A program made the position numbers and the translations under genes. A stretch of DNA of 64,000 nt from Euptelea pleiosperma (Eukaryota > Streptophyta > Magnoliopsida > Ranunculales > Eupteleaceae): NCBI GenBank assembly GCA_035048495.1, contig CM068548.1:10157464-10221463 (forward strand), in the 5' to 3' direction. Under the pieces are notes generated by a model. It made no database searches and had not been told where the DNA came from. It was given only the letters and a program-made list of their open reading frames with translations. Shown piece by piece: positions 21,056-33,448 of this stretch. How positions within the stretch are numbered: position 1 is the first letter of the stretch; each line of letters starts with the position of its first letter.

Positions 21056-24000
21056 ATGAGTCTGCAGCAGAAACGTGGGAAGCTGGAGAAGGGTTCCGAT
21101 GTCGCTGAGAAGGTTGTCGTTGCTGTCAAGGCGTCCAAGGAGATCCCGAGAACAGCTCTTGTGTGGGCTTTGACTCATGTTGTTCAGCCTGGGGATTGTA
21201 TAACGCTGCTGGTGGTAGTCCCTGCACAGAGTTCGGGTACCCTTCTCTGCCTTCTTGGATTTTTTCTTCTTTACCCAATAAATGTTGATTATCATATTTG
21301 ATAAATGCCTTCAGGTTTGATGCTTGTTTTTTCTTTTGATGACTCAAGGATGGATTGGCTTGCTTATATCTCTCTACCATTGTCCTCATGCTGTACTTCT
21401 TGCTCTGTTCTTATTACTTACAGCTTCTCTTGAGAAGGGGAAAATGTTTTCCTCTGTTGAGTTATCTTTGGGTTTCCCTTTGTAGTTGATTAGTGCTCCA
21501 ATTTCCATCTTGGTCCAAGTACTTTCTGTAGTTTAGAGGTAGGGAAAATGCTTTCCTCTGTTTTAATGTATTTGGGTGTCCCTTTTTAGCGGATTAGTGC
21601 TCTTAAGTACTATCTGTAGGTTAGAGGTTGGTTTCAGGGATAGGTATTTGAACCGTTTGACTTTGTTTTAGGACAAACGGTATCAGCAGTATCTGTTTGA
21701 CTTAATTATACCCCAAAGACCTTGTAGCAGTAATGTCCTTTGAAGCATGAGACATTTTTTCCAGATCTTACACCAAATTCATGCTATGTTGATTTGTGGC
21801 GGATTTGAAATTCATAATCCGGAACCCAATTGTGCACTGCAGACAACTTACTGTATATGTATATTGGCATGACAAGTTGTTCCCTATATCATCACCAATG
21901 TTCAAAATCTTGCTCTTCAATCAGAACCGAAGGAAGTCAACTTGGTTTGGCTGGTTTGGGTTCTGAATTTCTGAGCTCTACAGTGTGGTCTTTCTTATTT
22001 CCTGTGCCCAACTTTGTTGGCTTGTCAGCAGATGATACTGATGACTAATGAGAACGCCTTATTCCATTTTACAGGTAGAAAACTATGGGGTTTCCCAAGA
22101 TTTGCGGGAGACTGTGCCAGTGGCCACCGAAGGTCTCACTCTGGAACCAGTACAGATCAGAAGTGCGATATTACAGATTCCTGCTCCCAAATGATGCTTC
22201 AGCTCCATGGTGTATACGATCCAAACAAGGTTAGTACCTCACTCTTATTATCCATATTTAATGGTCCCATGCTTCCTGCTTGTTACTGAATGTTTATTGT
22301 TTCAAATCCCGTCACACAGATAAATGTGAAGATAAAGATTGTTTCTGGATCGCCTTGTGGAGCAGTGGCTGCAGAATCAAAAAGAGCTCAAGCTAACTGG
22401 GTTGTATTGGACAAGTAATAATAAGATATCCTCAGTTTTGCTTTTAGTTCAAGGCATACGATTTGGGATTTGGAATTATGAAGTGATATGGCTCTTGATT
22501 GCACAAATTTAGTTAGTCTTAATCGAGCTTTTGGGTTGTCATTCATTTTTTCCATTTCCTTTAATTCTGTTTCTTTGGATGGTTCTTACTTTAATGAATT
22601 TTCTGTGCAGACAGCTCAAACATGAGGAGAAACGCTGCATGGAAGAGCTGCAATGTAACATTGTGGTTATGAAACGTTCCCAGCCGAAAGTTCTTCGTTT
22701 GAATTTGGTTGGATCACCTAAGACCGAGCCTGAAGTGGCCTGTCCATTTCCTTCTGAGTTGCAAGAAGCATCTGGAAAACATACTAAAAACAACAGTGAT
22801 CCGTTGAATCCCATTCGAGGGCCAGTAGTGACTCCAACTAGTAGTCCAGAGCTAGGGACGCCATTTACTGCAACTGAAGCTGGAACATCTTCAGTTTCAA
22901 GCTCAGATCCAGGTACTTCACCATTTTTTATTCCTGAAATAAATGGAGACCTGAAGAAAGAAGAGTCATTAGTCACAAAAGAAAATCGGGATTTAGATGA
23001 CACTAGCTCTGACACAGACAGTGAAAATCCGAGTCCTCCTTCAACAAGTTTTGGCTTTCAACCATGGATGGCAGAAATTCTCAGTTCCAGCCGCCAATCA
23101 TCAAAACATGTTGAGGAAAGTTCACAAAGACTCAATGATAAAGCTCAGACTTCCACAGCCAAAGCTTTGCTGGAGAAATTCTCTAAACTTGACCGAGAAG
23201 CTGGAATTGGAACACTGAACTATAGGCACGATCTGGACTTCAGTGGGAATGTCAGAGAAGCAATTTCACTATCCAGAAATGCACCTCCAGGCCCTCCTCC
23301 GTTGTGTTCAATATGTCAGCATCAAGCTCCTGTATTTGGAAAACCTCCTAGGTGGTTCAGCTATGCTGATCTGGACCTTGCTACAGGTGGATTTTCACAG
23401 GCAAATTTCTTGGCCGAAGGTGGTTTTGGATCTGTCCACAGGGGGGTCTTACCAGATGGTCAAGTAGTTGCTGTCAAGCAACACAAACTAGCTAGTTCTC
23501 AGGGGGATCTTGAGTTTTGCTCCGAAGTGGAGGTTTTAAGCTGCGCACAGCACAGAAATGTTGTGTTGCTGATTGGGTTCTGTGTTGAGGACAAAAGAAG
23601 GTTGCTGGTCTATGAATATATCTGCAATGGATCACTGGATTCTCATCTTTATGGTAATTTCTCTGCAATCTTTTGTTGAAAATTTAACACAAAGTTCATG
23701 CAAATGCACTAAATTTATTGGAATGAGCAGCAACTTCAAAAGCCAAATTGTCTTCATGGTAGAACCACCTTCTTTCTTTAGGACTGGTAAAGCAGATAAT
23801 ATTAGGTTGTTTCAAGTTTTCTTTTTAATGTAAAGATTTTGGTATAATGTTCAAATTCTAGCGAGTTCAGGAACTTACTGATACTTAATGAGGTATATCA
23901 AAATATAGAGCAAGTTGTTGGCGATAAAAAATATAGTTATATGCCTTTGTTTTCTCTTAAGTATTTTATTTAGTTTTTATACGATTTAAAACCAAAATGT

Positions 24001-27000
24001 AGCAAATTACAAGGAAATATCTTTTCATAAAACTTAGGAAGACTGTATTAGGCAAACCAGTATGGAAAAAATGTATTCATCGATCATATTTTGAGATTAT
24101 GAATTAACTATATTTCTTGTCTTAATTCTGGCCCATAAAGTTCTTAGTTGAAGGTCTGGGAATTTGCAGGACGTAATCGAGACCCATTAGAATGGTCTGC
24201 GCGACAAAAAATTGCAGTTGGAGCTGCTCGAGGGTTGCGATACCTTCACGAAGAGTGTAGAGTGGGTTGCATTGTCCACCGTGATATGCGGCCAAACAAT
24301 ATCCTCATAACCCATGATTTTGAGCCACTGGTATGACACTTCTTCCTCTTTCTATTATTGAACTTTACGAGGCTTTGATGTTATGAATGCATTTGCATTG
24401 TCTTTTTATTGTATCATCAAATTTCTACTTTATCAAGCCTCACATGTCTTTCAACGAATATGATGGACAAGTTTATTACCTTTAAGAATGGTTAGGTATA
24501 ATTCTTTCTACTTGCATGGAATTAAAATAAACCTAGCAAAAACTCTTTTGTTATGGTGGGGAGCCAAAGCCATGAACCTCATGATTGCACAAAGATCACT
24601 TGCCAATTGGAAATCTTGTGAAAAATTTGAACATCACCCTTACAGTGAAGAGTTTTGCTTCAATAACTTAAGAAAGATCCAAATATTTCAATGATCAAGG
24701 ATTAATAGTTAAGATATGAAACTTTTACTTTGAAAACTTAAGAAAGATCCAAAGATATTAGCGATCAAGGATTAGTAGCTAAAATGTGAGAATTGTCAAA
24801 AATTTAGTAATATCTGTTTATATAATTCATCTTCCGATCCTTTCTTTGACTAAAAAGTGCAACAGTCAACCTAATGTGTATACAAAGTTTCTGCTATTCT
24901 AATGACATATCTGGAATTTTAGAGGAAGCATGTAAAAAAGAACATGAACAATTGCTAAAAGACAGTTTAGCTTGTGACATCTGCTAGATCTCTAATTCTT
25001 TTGCAAATGAAAGGGGATGCTAACATTGTAAAATTGACTAAATTGGGAAGCTTTAGGTCATCTGGTTTTAGGAAACTTACTGGAATCTGAACATTTAGAC
25101 AGATTTCATGAACATCTCCCTAGGCTTTTTTTTTTTTGAGAAAAATATTCATAGTAATCTACTTTAATTCAGTAGACCAAAATGGCCTTGCAACCATTAG
25201 AAAACTTAATGGTACTGATAAAAAATTCTCATTTCAAAAAGAAATGCTAAAGTAATTAAAAGAAGTATAAGCTGACTTTATAAATTATTTCTGAATATAA
25301 ACTATCTTCCCACGTTAGTTTTCTAAAATTGTAGTGATGATACGAGAGATAATCAGTTTTATAGAATATTGTATATTAGAGGCTCTAGTGTGTAATATAT
25401 ATCGATGAAAGATGAAAAATATTGATTCCATTGTATACTAAACATGCAAGTCATTCCAAGAAACTAAAGCTATTGGTTGTGAGGAATATCCAAATCTTAA
25501 ATGTAAAGATCAGAACCATAGGAAGAAAACTAATTTGCTACATGTTATCTGTGGATGTTCGTATACATTTGCATATCTACAGGTGCATGAAAATGTGCCT
25601 TTCATTTGCATACTTGTAACAATAGGATATGGAGCATGATTGGGATATGACACGAACTTTTGACTTGTATAGGTTGGAGATTTCGGCCTGGCAAGGTGGC
25701 AGCCAGATGGAGACATGGGTGTGGAAACCAGAGTAATTGGAACATTCGGGTAAACCTTTTTCCCCTCTTCTGATAAGCAAACATTGGGTAATCCTAGTTT
25801 TTTAACTTTTAAATTATACTGTCAGCAAGCAATGGAAAAATTAAATTCTGCCTCTACCTAGGTACTTGGCACCAGAATACGCTCAAAGTGGTCAAATCAC
25901 GGAAAAAGCTGACGTGTATTCCTTCGGAGTAGTGTTGGTGGAGCTTGTTACAGGACGGAAAGCCGTGGATATTAACCGGCCCAAAGGCCAGCAGTGCCTT
26001 ACTGAATGGGTATAAAGCGGACAATTCTAATTTTATCTATTCAAGATTAGGGATGGATTTGATTAGGAATAAGTGCCTTATAAATAAGTTGGGGAAATAG
26101 AGACAAAAAATCTTCCAGCTTATTTTGTTTCTCTAGTTTGGGTTCTTTTGATCCTTTTATTATACTGAATTGTTGCTTGTGTTAAAAATCTGGAGCAGGC
26201 ACGGCCTTTACTAGAAGAATATGCTGTTGATGAGCTGGTGGACCCACTTTTGGGGAACCGCTATTCAGAACAAGAAGTTTATTGCATGCTACATGCTGCA
26301 TCCTTGTGTATCCGGCGAGACCCCCATTCAAGGCCTCGCATGTCTCAGGTAAGAGAGAATCATAACTTATTTTTGAAGATATAATGTTGTAGGAAACAGT
26401 CACCTTTGGAGGTCATATCCACATCATTAAGAATCCAAGTTATTCCAACCAGGTGGACTCATAGGATGGCCTTCTTATGATATGCTCGTACATATTGTCA
26501 CATGCAGGGAAGTGGGACCCCCCCATTAGACTTGTTTCACCAAGATGTCATGCGGCAAAAGTTTGACAATTTGATGTTGTAATCATTCTCTCATTCTTTT
26601 GATGCAACGGAAAAATGTGACCAAAGGTTGCCATAAGAAATTAATAGTTCGGATGGTTAAAATCATCTGTCGTGGTTGATTTTTGGGGATCTAGCAGATC
26701 TAGTTGCCCATCAGATGTTGGAGCCAAGCTCCCTGTATATCTGCCACTTGTATTGGCTTGGTAGACGCTTGTAACATTCAGGGGAGTAAGACTCACCGTT
26801 CAACTTCTGTCACCAAGGTTGTCCTGCGCCAAAAGTTTAACCGATTTGATGATGGTAGCTATTTTTTATCTATCATTCTTCTGATGGAAGGAATAAATAT
26901 GGCCAAAACTCATAGAAGTTAATGGTACTGATGGTTACAATCATCTGCCCTGGTCGACTTTTGGCACGTAACAGATCTCTTAGATGGATAGCCAAGCCCC

Positions 27001-27411
27001 CCCCATATATATCAACCACTTGTAGTGTTTATTCCTTCGCATACATTAAATCTCCCTCATTAACATATCACCTTAGAACATAATAAAATATTTCTTTAAC
27101 AGCCAGAATTTTGTGTTAGTTGTTCTTTATTCTTAATTTTCTTGTTTTATTCGCTTTGAGAACAGGTGCTTCGTATATTGGAGGGTGACATGGTCATTGA
27201 TTCCAATTACATGTCAACACCTGGGTATGATGCGGGAAGCAGGAGTGGAAGGATGTGGCCGGAGCAGCAGCAGCAACACCAACATTATAGCGGTCCAATT
27301 TTGAACGAGGCATCGGAGGGGCTAAGTGGGAAGCTCTCTTATGAGGCACTAAGAGCAGCTTACTGGGAGAGAGAGAAGGCAAGGCGGGCCTCGTGTGATG
27401 ACGATCTGTAA
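21056..27411 (+). CDS. USP-domain receptor-like protein kinase (inactive protein kinase SELMODRAFT_444075-like family), 9 coding exons
   Basis: Exons: 21056-21236, 22075-22229, 22320-22414, 22611-23653, 24170-24330, 25673-25749, 25862-26009, 26199-26348, 27166-27411. All introns are GT..AG, phases agree, and the join gives 751 residues plus TAA, the usual family length. Residues 1-175 are a USP-like fold ([20 protein letters not shown], later NWVVLDKQLKHEEK). Residues 176-390 are a Ser/Pro-rich linker. The kinase spans about 393-675, with a glycine-rich loop in which the first Gly is Ala (AEGGFGSV), VAVKQ Lys433, helix-C Glu449, HRD Asp530 and DFG Asp548. The catalytic loop reads HRDMRPNN, Arg replacing the usual Lys. 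There is no signal peptide or membrane segment, so it is probably cytoplasmic. Substrate unknown. Databases call the family inactive, yet the main catalytic residues are present. The start was chosen as the first ATG in frame with the USP strand. Confidence 0.93.
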
Positions 27412-27733
27412 CCAGTTAACGCTCAGCATGTCACACACGAGATGCAGTACTTGTATTGTTCTTTCTTATAATATCCAATGCCTTTTGGGTTTTGCTTGTA
27501 TAGAAATAGGAATTATAAGGTTTGTAATTCATTGGGTAGTGATGCAGGATTTGGGTTGATGTTTTTTGTGAATGAATCAAGAGGTAGTTTTCACGAATAG
27601 CTGGTACTTACTGATTTTAATTCCTCTGTATTTCCGTTTGATATAACTTGCAGCATAAAATAGAAGAAAAGATGAAGAATCAGAAGTAGAAGGCGTTTTT
27701 TATCCTAGGTAAGGGTGGGGACTCGGTAGGGAA
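27412..27733 (+). other. 3' flank / 3' UTR of the kinase gene
   Basis: T-rich sequence after the stop codon. No AATAAA-type signal stands out; AATATCCAATGCC near 27471 is a weak near-upstream candidate. No other gene is seen. Confidence 0.4.
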
Positions 27734-27872
27734 TTACTCTTCCCGTTCTATAGATGTTTGGAGATGTGGGATATGATGCTCAAGTCCTATTCTACCTTCT
27801 TTGGGCAACGTGGTCACATAATAAGACACCCGAAGATCCTCAGTTCGAGAGGTGTGGTTAGATGTTGCAGCT
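27734..27872 (-). pseudogene. Relic of the 3' end of an NLR (CC-NB-LRR) gene
   Basis: On the minus strand this matches the last codons of the NLR at 38135-41425: PLELRIFGC.. corresponds to ALELLYVVGC.., and LEHHIPHLQTSI to WSIISHIPKIYI. At DNA level GATGTGGGATATGATGCTC and CAACGTGGTC are shared with 38168-38222. Frameshifts and loss of all upstream LRR, NB and CC sequence make it non-functional. Its other side is cut by the 27878 MITE. Confidence 0.75.
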
Positions 27873-27877
27873 CCTGA

Positions 27878-28273
27878 GACATTACGGTCCTGCTTGGTTC
27901 GCAGCAAATTGAGTGCAATGCTGCACTCACTTGCCACAATTTTGAGATTACAAGTGATTGGTTGGAGGCGTGCAAATGAACTACTGTGCAAATGGATTTC
28001 AAGCCCTTGCAAACTCCTCAACAAAATAGATGCAAGCAAGTGCAGCCTAAAAACTGATGTAAGTGGGTGCATTGTATTAGCTCAAAACATTTTTTCTTCC
28101 GAAAAACATTAATAATAATAAATACTGTGATTATTTATATTTTTAATAACTGTGAGCTAACACAATGCACCCACTTGCATCAGTTTTGGGGCTGCACTTG
28201 CTTGCATCTATTTTGTTAAGGAGTTTGCAACTGCTTGGAACACCCACTTGCAAACTCCTTAACCAAGTAGGGC
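27878..28273. mobile_element. Foldback MITE with GGCCCTACTTGGTT ends
   Basis: Termini GGTCCTGCTTGGTT and AACCAAGTAGGGCC are inverted. The inner arms of about 75 bp (27990-28073 against 28152-28235) form a long hairpin around an AT-rich loop. No exact TSD; the short-TIR style is hAT-like. Confidence 0.7.
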
Positions 28274-28969
28274 CATAAGTACAAATGCCAAAAGGCTTAT
28301 GGGCGATGACCATGGTGTCAATGAGCAAGGGGCCATTGCATTGGGGTGCCAGTTGTGATGGCGAGGTGGGTGCCATCGTATGGGGGTGCTGTGTGATCCA
28401 GGGCGGACCCAGGAAGGGACTAGGGGGGCCACGGCCCTCAACTTTCAAATCCTTTATAAAAAATTTTGACTGCCAAAACTAGCCAGCTTACATCTTTTAA
28501 ACTTTAAAGTGCTCCCGTCAGATTTTAATCCAACGCACCCACCATATCACACATGGCTGCATAGGTATGTTGATTGTTGACATGACGGATGTTTCAAAAA
28601 GCACCATCTACGAGGAATGGTAATATGTTTGAAAAAATACTTCCATCCTTTATCTCAATGAGCGGAAGGAGGCAGGGTGATGTACAAGGAACTCAAAACC
28701 CACACGTTTCACCTCTTGCTCACGAAAATTAATAATTCTTAAAATTTCTAACCCTATCAAATCTGAACCTAATTTTAATGGTGAAAATGGATGGTCCAAA
28801 AATTTTCAACTTGCAATCCACTTTTCATAAGGCAACAAATGTTGAACGGAGCTGATTTTTGGGGAGGAAGGAGATCATCCTCACAAAAGATCAGCCCTTA
28901 ACTATGCATGTGGGCCCCACATCCATTAGTCATTATATGAGTAAGAATAGCATTAGTCATTTTATCTCA
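28274..28969. other. Gene-free stretch
   Basis: No gene recognised. 28850-28910 resembles one arm of the 7707-type foldback MITE (GAGATCATCCTCACAAAAG). Confidence 0.45.
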
Positions 28970-30045
28970 TCCCTATATATATATATATAGTTCCATGAGG
29001 GAGTTACAACATTGAAGTCTACATTAAAGTCTGTAGTGTAACTGATGCCAGAATGATAGGCGATCAGCTATCAATTACAAACATTACGTTTACGACATTC
29101 CTTTTTACAACATTCCTTGGAATGTCCGCCGTTTTATGAAAACTGTCTCGTTAAAAACTTGTCAGAAAACTTTGTGGGATAAAATCCCATCGAAGAAAAA
29201 AAGAAATATAGTGTCGACGAATCAAGGTAGTGATGATAGACGCGCTTAAGATTGTCTCATTAAAACCTTGCCTAAAAAACATGTGGAAAAAATTAAGCAA
29301 TAGAAAGAGTACAATGTGCAAAAGTCCAAAAGTATAATTCCCTTTTCATTATGATGCTCCCCCTGATGTGAGAGTGTGAACAAACAAGCATGTTAGCTAG
29401 AAAAATCATAGAGTTGACGTAAATTGACGCAATATATGAATTTCTTAAATGTTGACACTGGTAGCACATTGGTGAATAGATTTGCAAGTTTGTTGCTTTA
29501 GCATATCTTTTAGATATCAATATCGCAGTTTTTTTAAATATGTTTATTTCTATCACCCTTGATATATCCACCTTTAATCTGTGTGATACAAGCGGCGATA
29601 TCCTCATACAACGTCGTCGACACGTCTGTGATCGAAGGAAAATCGCATGTGTTCCAAATATGGTGGGCTATAGATCTCAACCATATGCACCTGCGACTAG
29701 CTTCATGTAGCGCAAGTATTTTAGAGTGGTTCGAGAACGTAGCAGTATGCTTAATGGATCACCATGAGATTGTTGTATTGCCGCAAGTAGAATACATATC
29801 TTGTTTGCAATCGAGCTTTGTGAGGATCGGAAAGATATCCAACATCTATATATCTAACTAATTTTGAATGTGAGGATCGCGTTGATAACGTGTTATAAAT
29901 GTGATGGATTTCTCAATATTCATTTCAAAACATACATATATATATATAGCCCCATGAGGGAATTACAACATTGAAGTCTTTAGTGTAATTGACGCTAAAA
30001 TGATCGGCGGTCAGCCATCAATTACAAACATTACGTTTACAACAC
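28970..30045 (-). mobile_element. Internally deleted Ty1/copia retrotransposon keeping RNase H
   Basis: 29892-30045 is a complete LTR (TGTTATAAAT to TTTACAACA). Its partner, 28970-29097, is truncated. Inward of the first LTR is a decayed primer-binding site (GATAACG next to the TG). Inward of the second is the polypurine tract AAAAAGGAA (29098-29106 inverted). Minus-strand pieces from about 29850 to 29400 read GYLSDPHKARLQT, TATFSNHSKILALHEASRR, TTLYEDIAACITQIKGGYI and NKLANLFTN, the standard copia RNase H order. Several stops and a frameshift break it. Gag, protease, integrase and reverse transcriptase are gone. Confidence 0.88.
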
Positions 30046-30984
30046 TAATAAATATTTTAAAACACCCAATGACCTTGTCTTAATTTTCAGACAAAAGGAC
30101 CTTTACCAAACAATCTAAATTTATAAAAATTAAGCACTTAAGCTTTCAACACTTAACAACATAACGCCCCATAAGGTGTTCTTTTATGGGTTATGTATCC
30201 TCCATTCTTTGTTCAGCTGCACACCAAACATGGAATTTGTTAAGAAAACAAATAGAAGGTACCTGACAACTGAATGTCCCCATAATTGGTTTGTGCTCTT
30301 ATCCTCTACAAGTAGAGCTACCCCTGCAGTAATCCAAACACACCCCCAGTGTTATAGTTTATTTTAAGGATACAGATTACACTACGAAAGCCCTATTTCA
30401 TCTTTTCTCTCACTCCTTACATTTCCCTTTTTCCAGGCTCCATTCAACTCCATGTTACCATAAGGACTCGTGCAAAATGAAACCATGAACCTTTCTAAAC
30501 ACAAACTCAACATCTCAGAACAATTGTTCTGGCACTCAAAAATTTAACAAGAAACAGAAAATGTTGGATGCTAGAGCTTTATGTCTTCAAGGGAAGTCTC
30601 CCAAATAATTTTTTCACCATGTAGAAATGAACCCATGAAGCTAGAAACCCTTTATTTATTTTTTCCAAATATGAACCAAGTAAGGTTTTGTCCCTTTGGC
30701 TATCCCAGTGCGAAAAAACAACCTTCCCCGACCTGAAGCTTTCGATTCTCAAATGCATCTCCATACCCAGCTGGAACATAGCAATTTGGTGCATGGCAAA
30801 ATAGAATACAGGAATAAGTATACTATAATTTGGATTTGTCATTGGAAAATTTGCTCAAAAAAATCAGCAACCGTCACATAGTAGGGCTGCAACTTGGACG
30901 GGTTCAACCCGAACCCGACATTAAGGTTGGTACTTGGGTTGGGTTAGCCATTTCAGAACTTGGGTTGGGCTTGGGCCGGATTTT
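30046..30984. other. Unassigned stretch
   Basis: 30165-30880 is less repetitive than its surroundings and has an 87-codon minus frame at 30579-30842 with no known domain. It could be a decayed exon or UTR, but I cannot name it. 30885-30985 is a GGGTTGGG-type low-complexity run. Confidence 0.35.
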
Positions 30985-32270
30985 TTCTTTTTTACTTTCA
31001 ACTTTTATAAAAATTTTACAACTTTTAATCTACAACTCTAATTTTTTAAAAATTGATATTGTTGAAAAGATATCGTCGATACCTTTAAAATGAGATCCGT
31101 GCCAATCTGAACTTGATTCGATAAGAAAATATGCCAATCCATATCCGATTTGATAAGAGGGAAAGTATGTGAGTTTTTGAAGGGAAATCTAGGAGTAGTG
31201 TTTTAGAGATGAGTTGTTGGAGTCTGAGTGAGAATCAAGGTGCTCTAAAAGCACTTTTCATTATTCATCAATTTTTTTGACATCTACATATAATAGAGAC
31301 CTTGGTTGGAGATGCTGTACGGGGATGTTAGGTAATGATTTCCAATTATAATAAACAACATTGGGTGGTGTTTGGACCCTCTGATATACATTGTTACGCC
31401 TCCTAACAACTTAAGCTTTTAGAGTAAAGTGATAGTCAACATGGTATAAAAGTAGGAGATCCGATTAGGTCACAGGTTTGGGTCTCCGGCAAAGTGCTGA
31501 AGTGGTTGTGGAGTGTCGTTTGACTGTGTGACCACCAGCACTCCGCCTTTGCTGGACTTAGACCCATTGACATACATTGTTATGCCTCCTAACAACTTAA
31601 GCGTGTTAAATGGATTTAGCTAATGCTATATTTTTGTTTTAGAAAGGCATCAGTACTATGCCTACAAGATTAGGACATAGAAAACCGGTCCTAAAATCCT
31701 ATTTCCCATGAAATCACTGCTACACAACTAGAAACCCACGATCAAACAATGCATCATTATAACTTGAAATCACCCTTTTCTTGACCCAAAGGCCTTCTCT
31801 CAGTCATTCCTTTGTAAGAACCATACAATTTTTGGACCACTTGGATTGTTTTTTAACCCAAAATGGACACAATCCATATGATTCTTACCATCTGATCAAG
31901 AATCTCTCGTGAAAAATATTGGTAAATGTACTTGCCATTATCAATCCAAATTATCAAATGCTAGGCCACAACCCAATAGTCATCATTTTGACGATCTTGA
32001 CAGTCCAATTAAGAGAATCCTAATTTACCAAATCAACAGTTAATTCTGTGTCGATTGAACAGTAATGATTGTTGAAACTCTGTAAGTTTTTGGGCTATAT
32101 ACAAGTAGCGGCCTAACATTTGGACTGTTTGGATTGATGACCACAATGGTTAGAACTTGGAAAAGCAATGGCCCGATAATCTTAAGAGATCAGCGAATAT
32201 TGTGTTATGAAGTCTAGGGCTATTGCCTTTGTGATAGAGAAGATAGAGTTTATGGCTTTTTTTTTTTTTG
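30985..32270. repeat. Dispersed duplicated block, copy A
   Basis: Matches 45600-46935 in order: GAGTTTTTGAAGGGAAATC, TTGTTACGCCTCCTAACAAC, CCTTTTCTTGACCCAAAGG and others. It continues past an insertion at 33449-33560. Part also matches 44345-44760. It includes a tRNA-like stretch, CATGGTATAAAAGTAGGAG, from an old retroelement or SINE. Confidence 0.75.
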
Positions 32271-33448
32271 GGCTTTTTTGCTTTACCCCTTACTTTAGGG
32301 TGGCGTTATTTGCACACACCTTTTTTTGAGTGACACCCACCTCTTGGTGTGTGCAAATAAGTTACAACACAAAAAAAAAAAAAAAAAAAAAGACAAAAAA
32401 CAAAAAAAAAAATCTCCACCACCGAGAGAGAAGAAGAAGAAGAAGAGGAAGAGGAGGAGGCTGCCGCCCACCACCAAGTAAGAGAGGGAGGGGGTGGTGG
32501 TGGTGGTGAGTTCCTCTTCGTTCGATTTTTTTTTTCACACGACTTTGGGTATGTACAGAAAAGAAGTGGGTGTCACTCAAAAAAAGGTGTGTGCAAATAA
32601 CGCCACCCCTTACTTTATTGATGCAATTTGCATCTCACCCAATGTTTTTAAAGTATTTGCGTCTCACCCTTTGACCATGGTCAACATCGTTGACTATAGC
32701 CGGTCTTTGGATGGACATCCCAATATTTTTTAAAAGACTATATTGACGTTGGGTGAGACGCAAATATTTTAAAAACATTGGGTGCTATGCAAATTGCATT
32801 AATAAAGTAAGGGGGACAAGCAAAAAAATCTTTATTTTTTTCAATTTTTTTGAGGATTGTGAACTATAAAAGGAACTCACCTTCACAGATTGTTAAGCAC
32901 GTTAATGTCCCTCATCAATGATGACGATGGACATTAACCATATGGATGTTGGGCCCATCACTAGATGGAGCTACATACCAAATATCAGCCTGATTAGTGA
33001 TTTCAAACCCTTGGATCTTTGTACCCCAAATAATACTGTTCAAATTCTACAGATAAAATCAACTTGGAAAATGACTCTAATCTAATGCGTAAAAAGTAAC
33101 AATCAGATTAATTTTTGGTCTATAGGTCCACCTACCGTTGGGCCAAAAGTAAATGAAGAAAGGTTTTGAGCTCACAATCCTCAAAAAAATAAATAAATAA
33201 AAATTCCTCGAAAAAAAAAGATATTTTGCTTGTCCCCCTTACTTTATTGATGCAATTTACATCGCACCCAATGTTTTTAAAATATTTGCGTCTCACCCAA
33301 GGTCATTATAGTCATTTAAAAGATATGGGGATGTCCATCCAAAGACCGTCTATGGTCAAGAGATGCAAATATATTTGAAAACATTGGGTGAGGTGCATAT
33401 TGCAACAATAAAGGGGGTAAAGCTAAAAAGCCCTTTTTTTTTTGCATC
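32271..33448. mobile_element. Compound foldback element inserted in block A
   Basis: Outer ends GGGCTTTTTTGCTTTACCCC and the inverse of GGGGGTAAAGCTAAAAAGCCC. The arm motif TGCAATTTGCATCTCACCC occurs four times, alternating in direction (about 32620, 32780, 33250, 33390), so two related foldbacks flank a centre that holds a family-1 MITE (about 32930-33140). Blocks B and C lack the whole structure. Confidence 0.75.
32298..32608. mobile_element. Mutator-like MITE, perfect 43-bp TIRs
   Basis: 32298-32340 and 32566-32608 are exact inverted repeats (GGGTGGCGTTATTTGCACAC at the tip). The TSD CTTACTTTA is exact at 32289-32297 and 32609-32617. Poly-A, poly-GA and GGT repeats fill the interior. Perfect arms and a 9-bp TSD imply a recent insertion. 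It sits in the arm of the compound element around it. Confidence 0.92.

Noticed and set aside
22539..23015. 158-codon minus frame
   Set aside because: Antisense shadow of kinase exon 4.
30579..30842. 87-codon minus frame
   Set aside because: No recognised domain or splice context; noted only as unassigned.
31440..31480. tRNA gene or LTR primer site (GGTATAAAAGTAGGAGATC and copies at 44438, 46090)
   Set aside because: No cloverleaf and no LTR edge beside it; treated as part of a dispersed repeat.
32295..32580. Gly/Pro/Phe/His-rich frames
   Set aside because: Made by poly-A, poly-GA and GGT repeats in a MITE.
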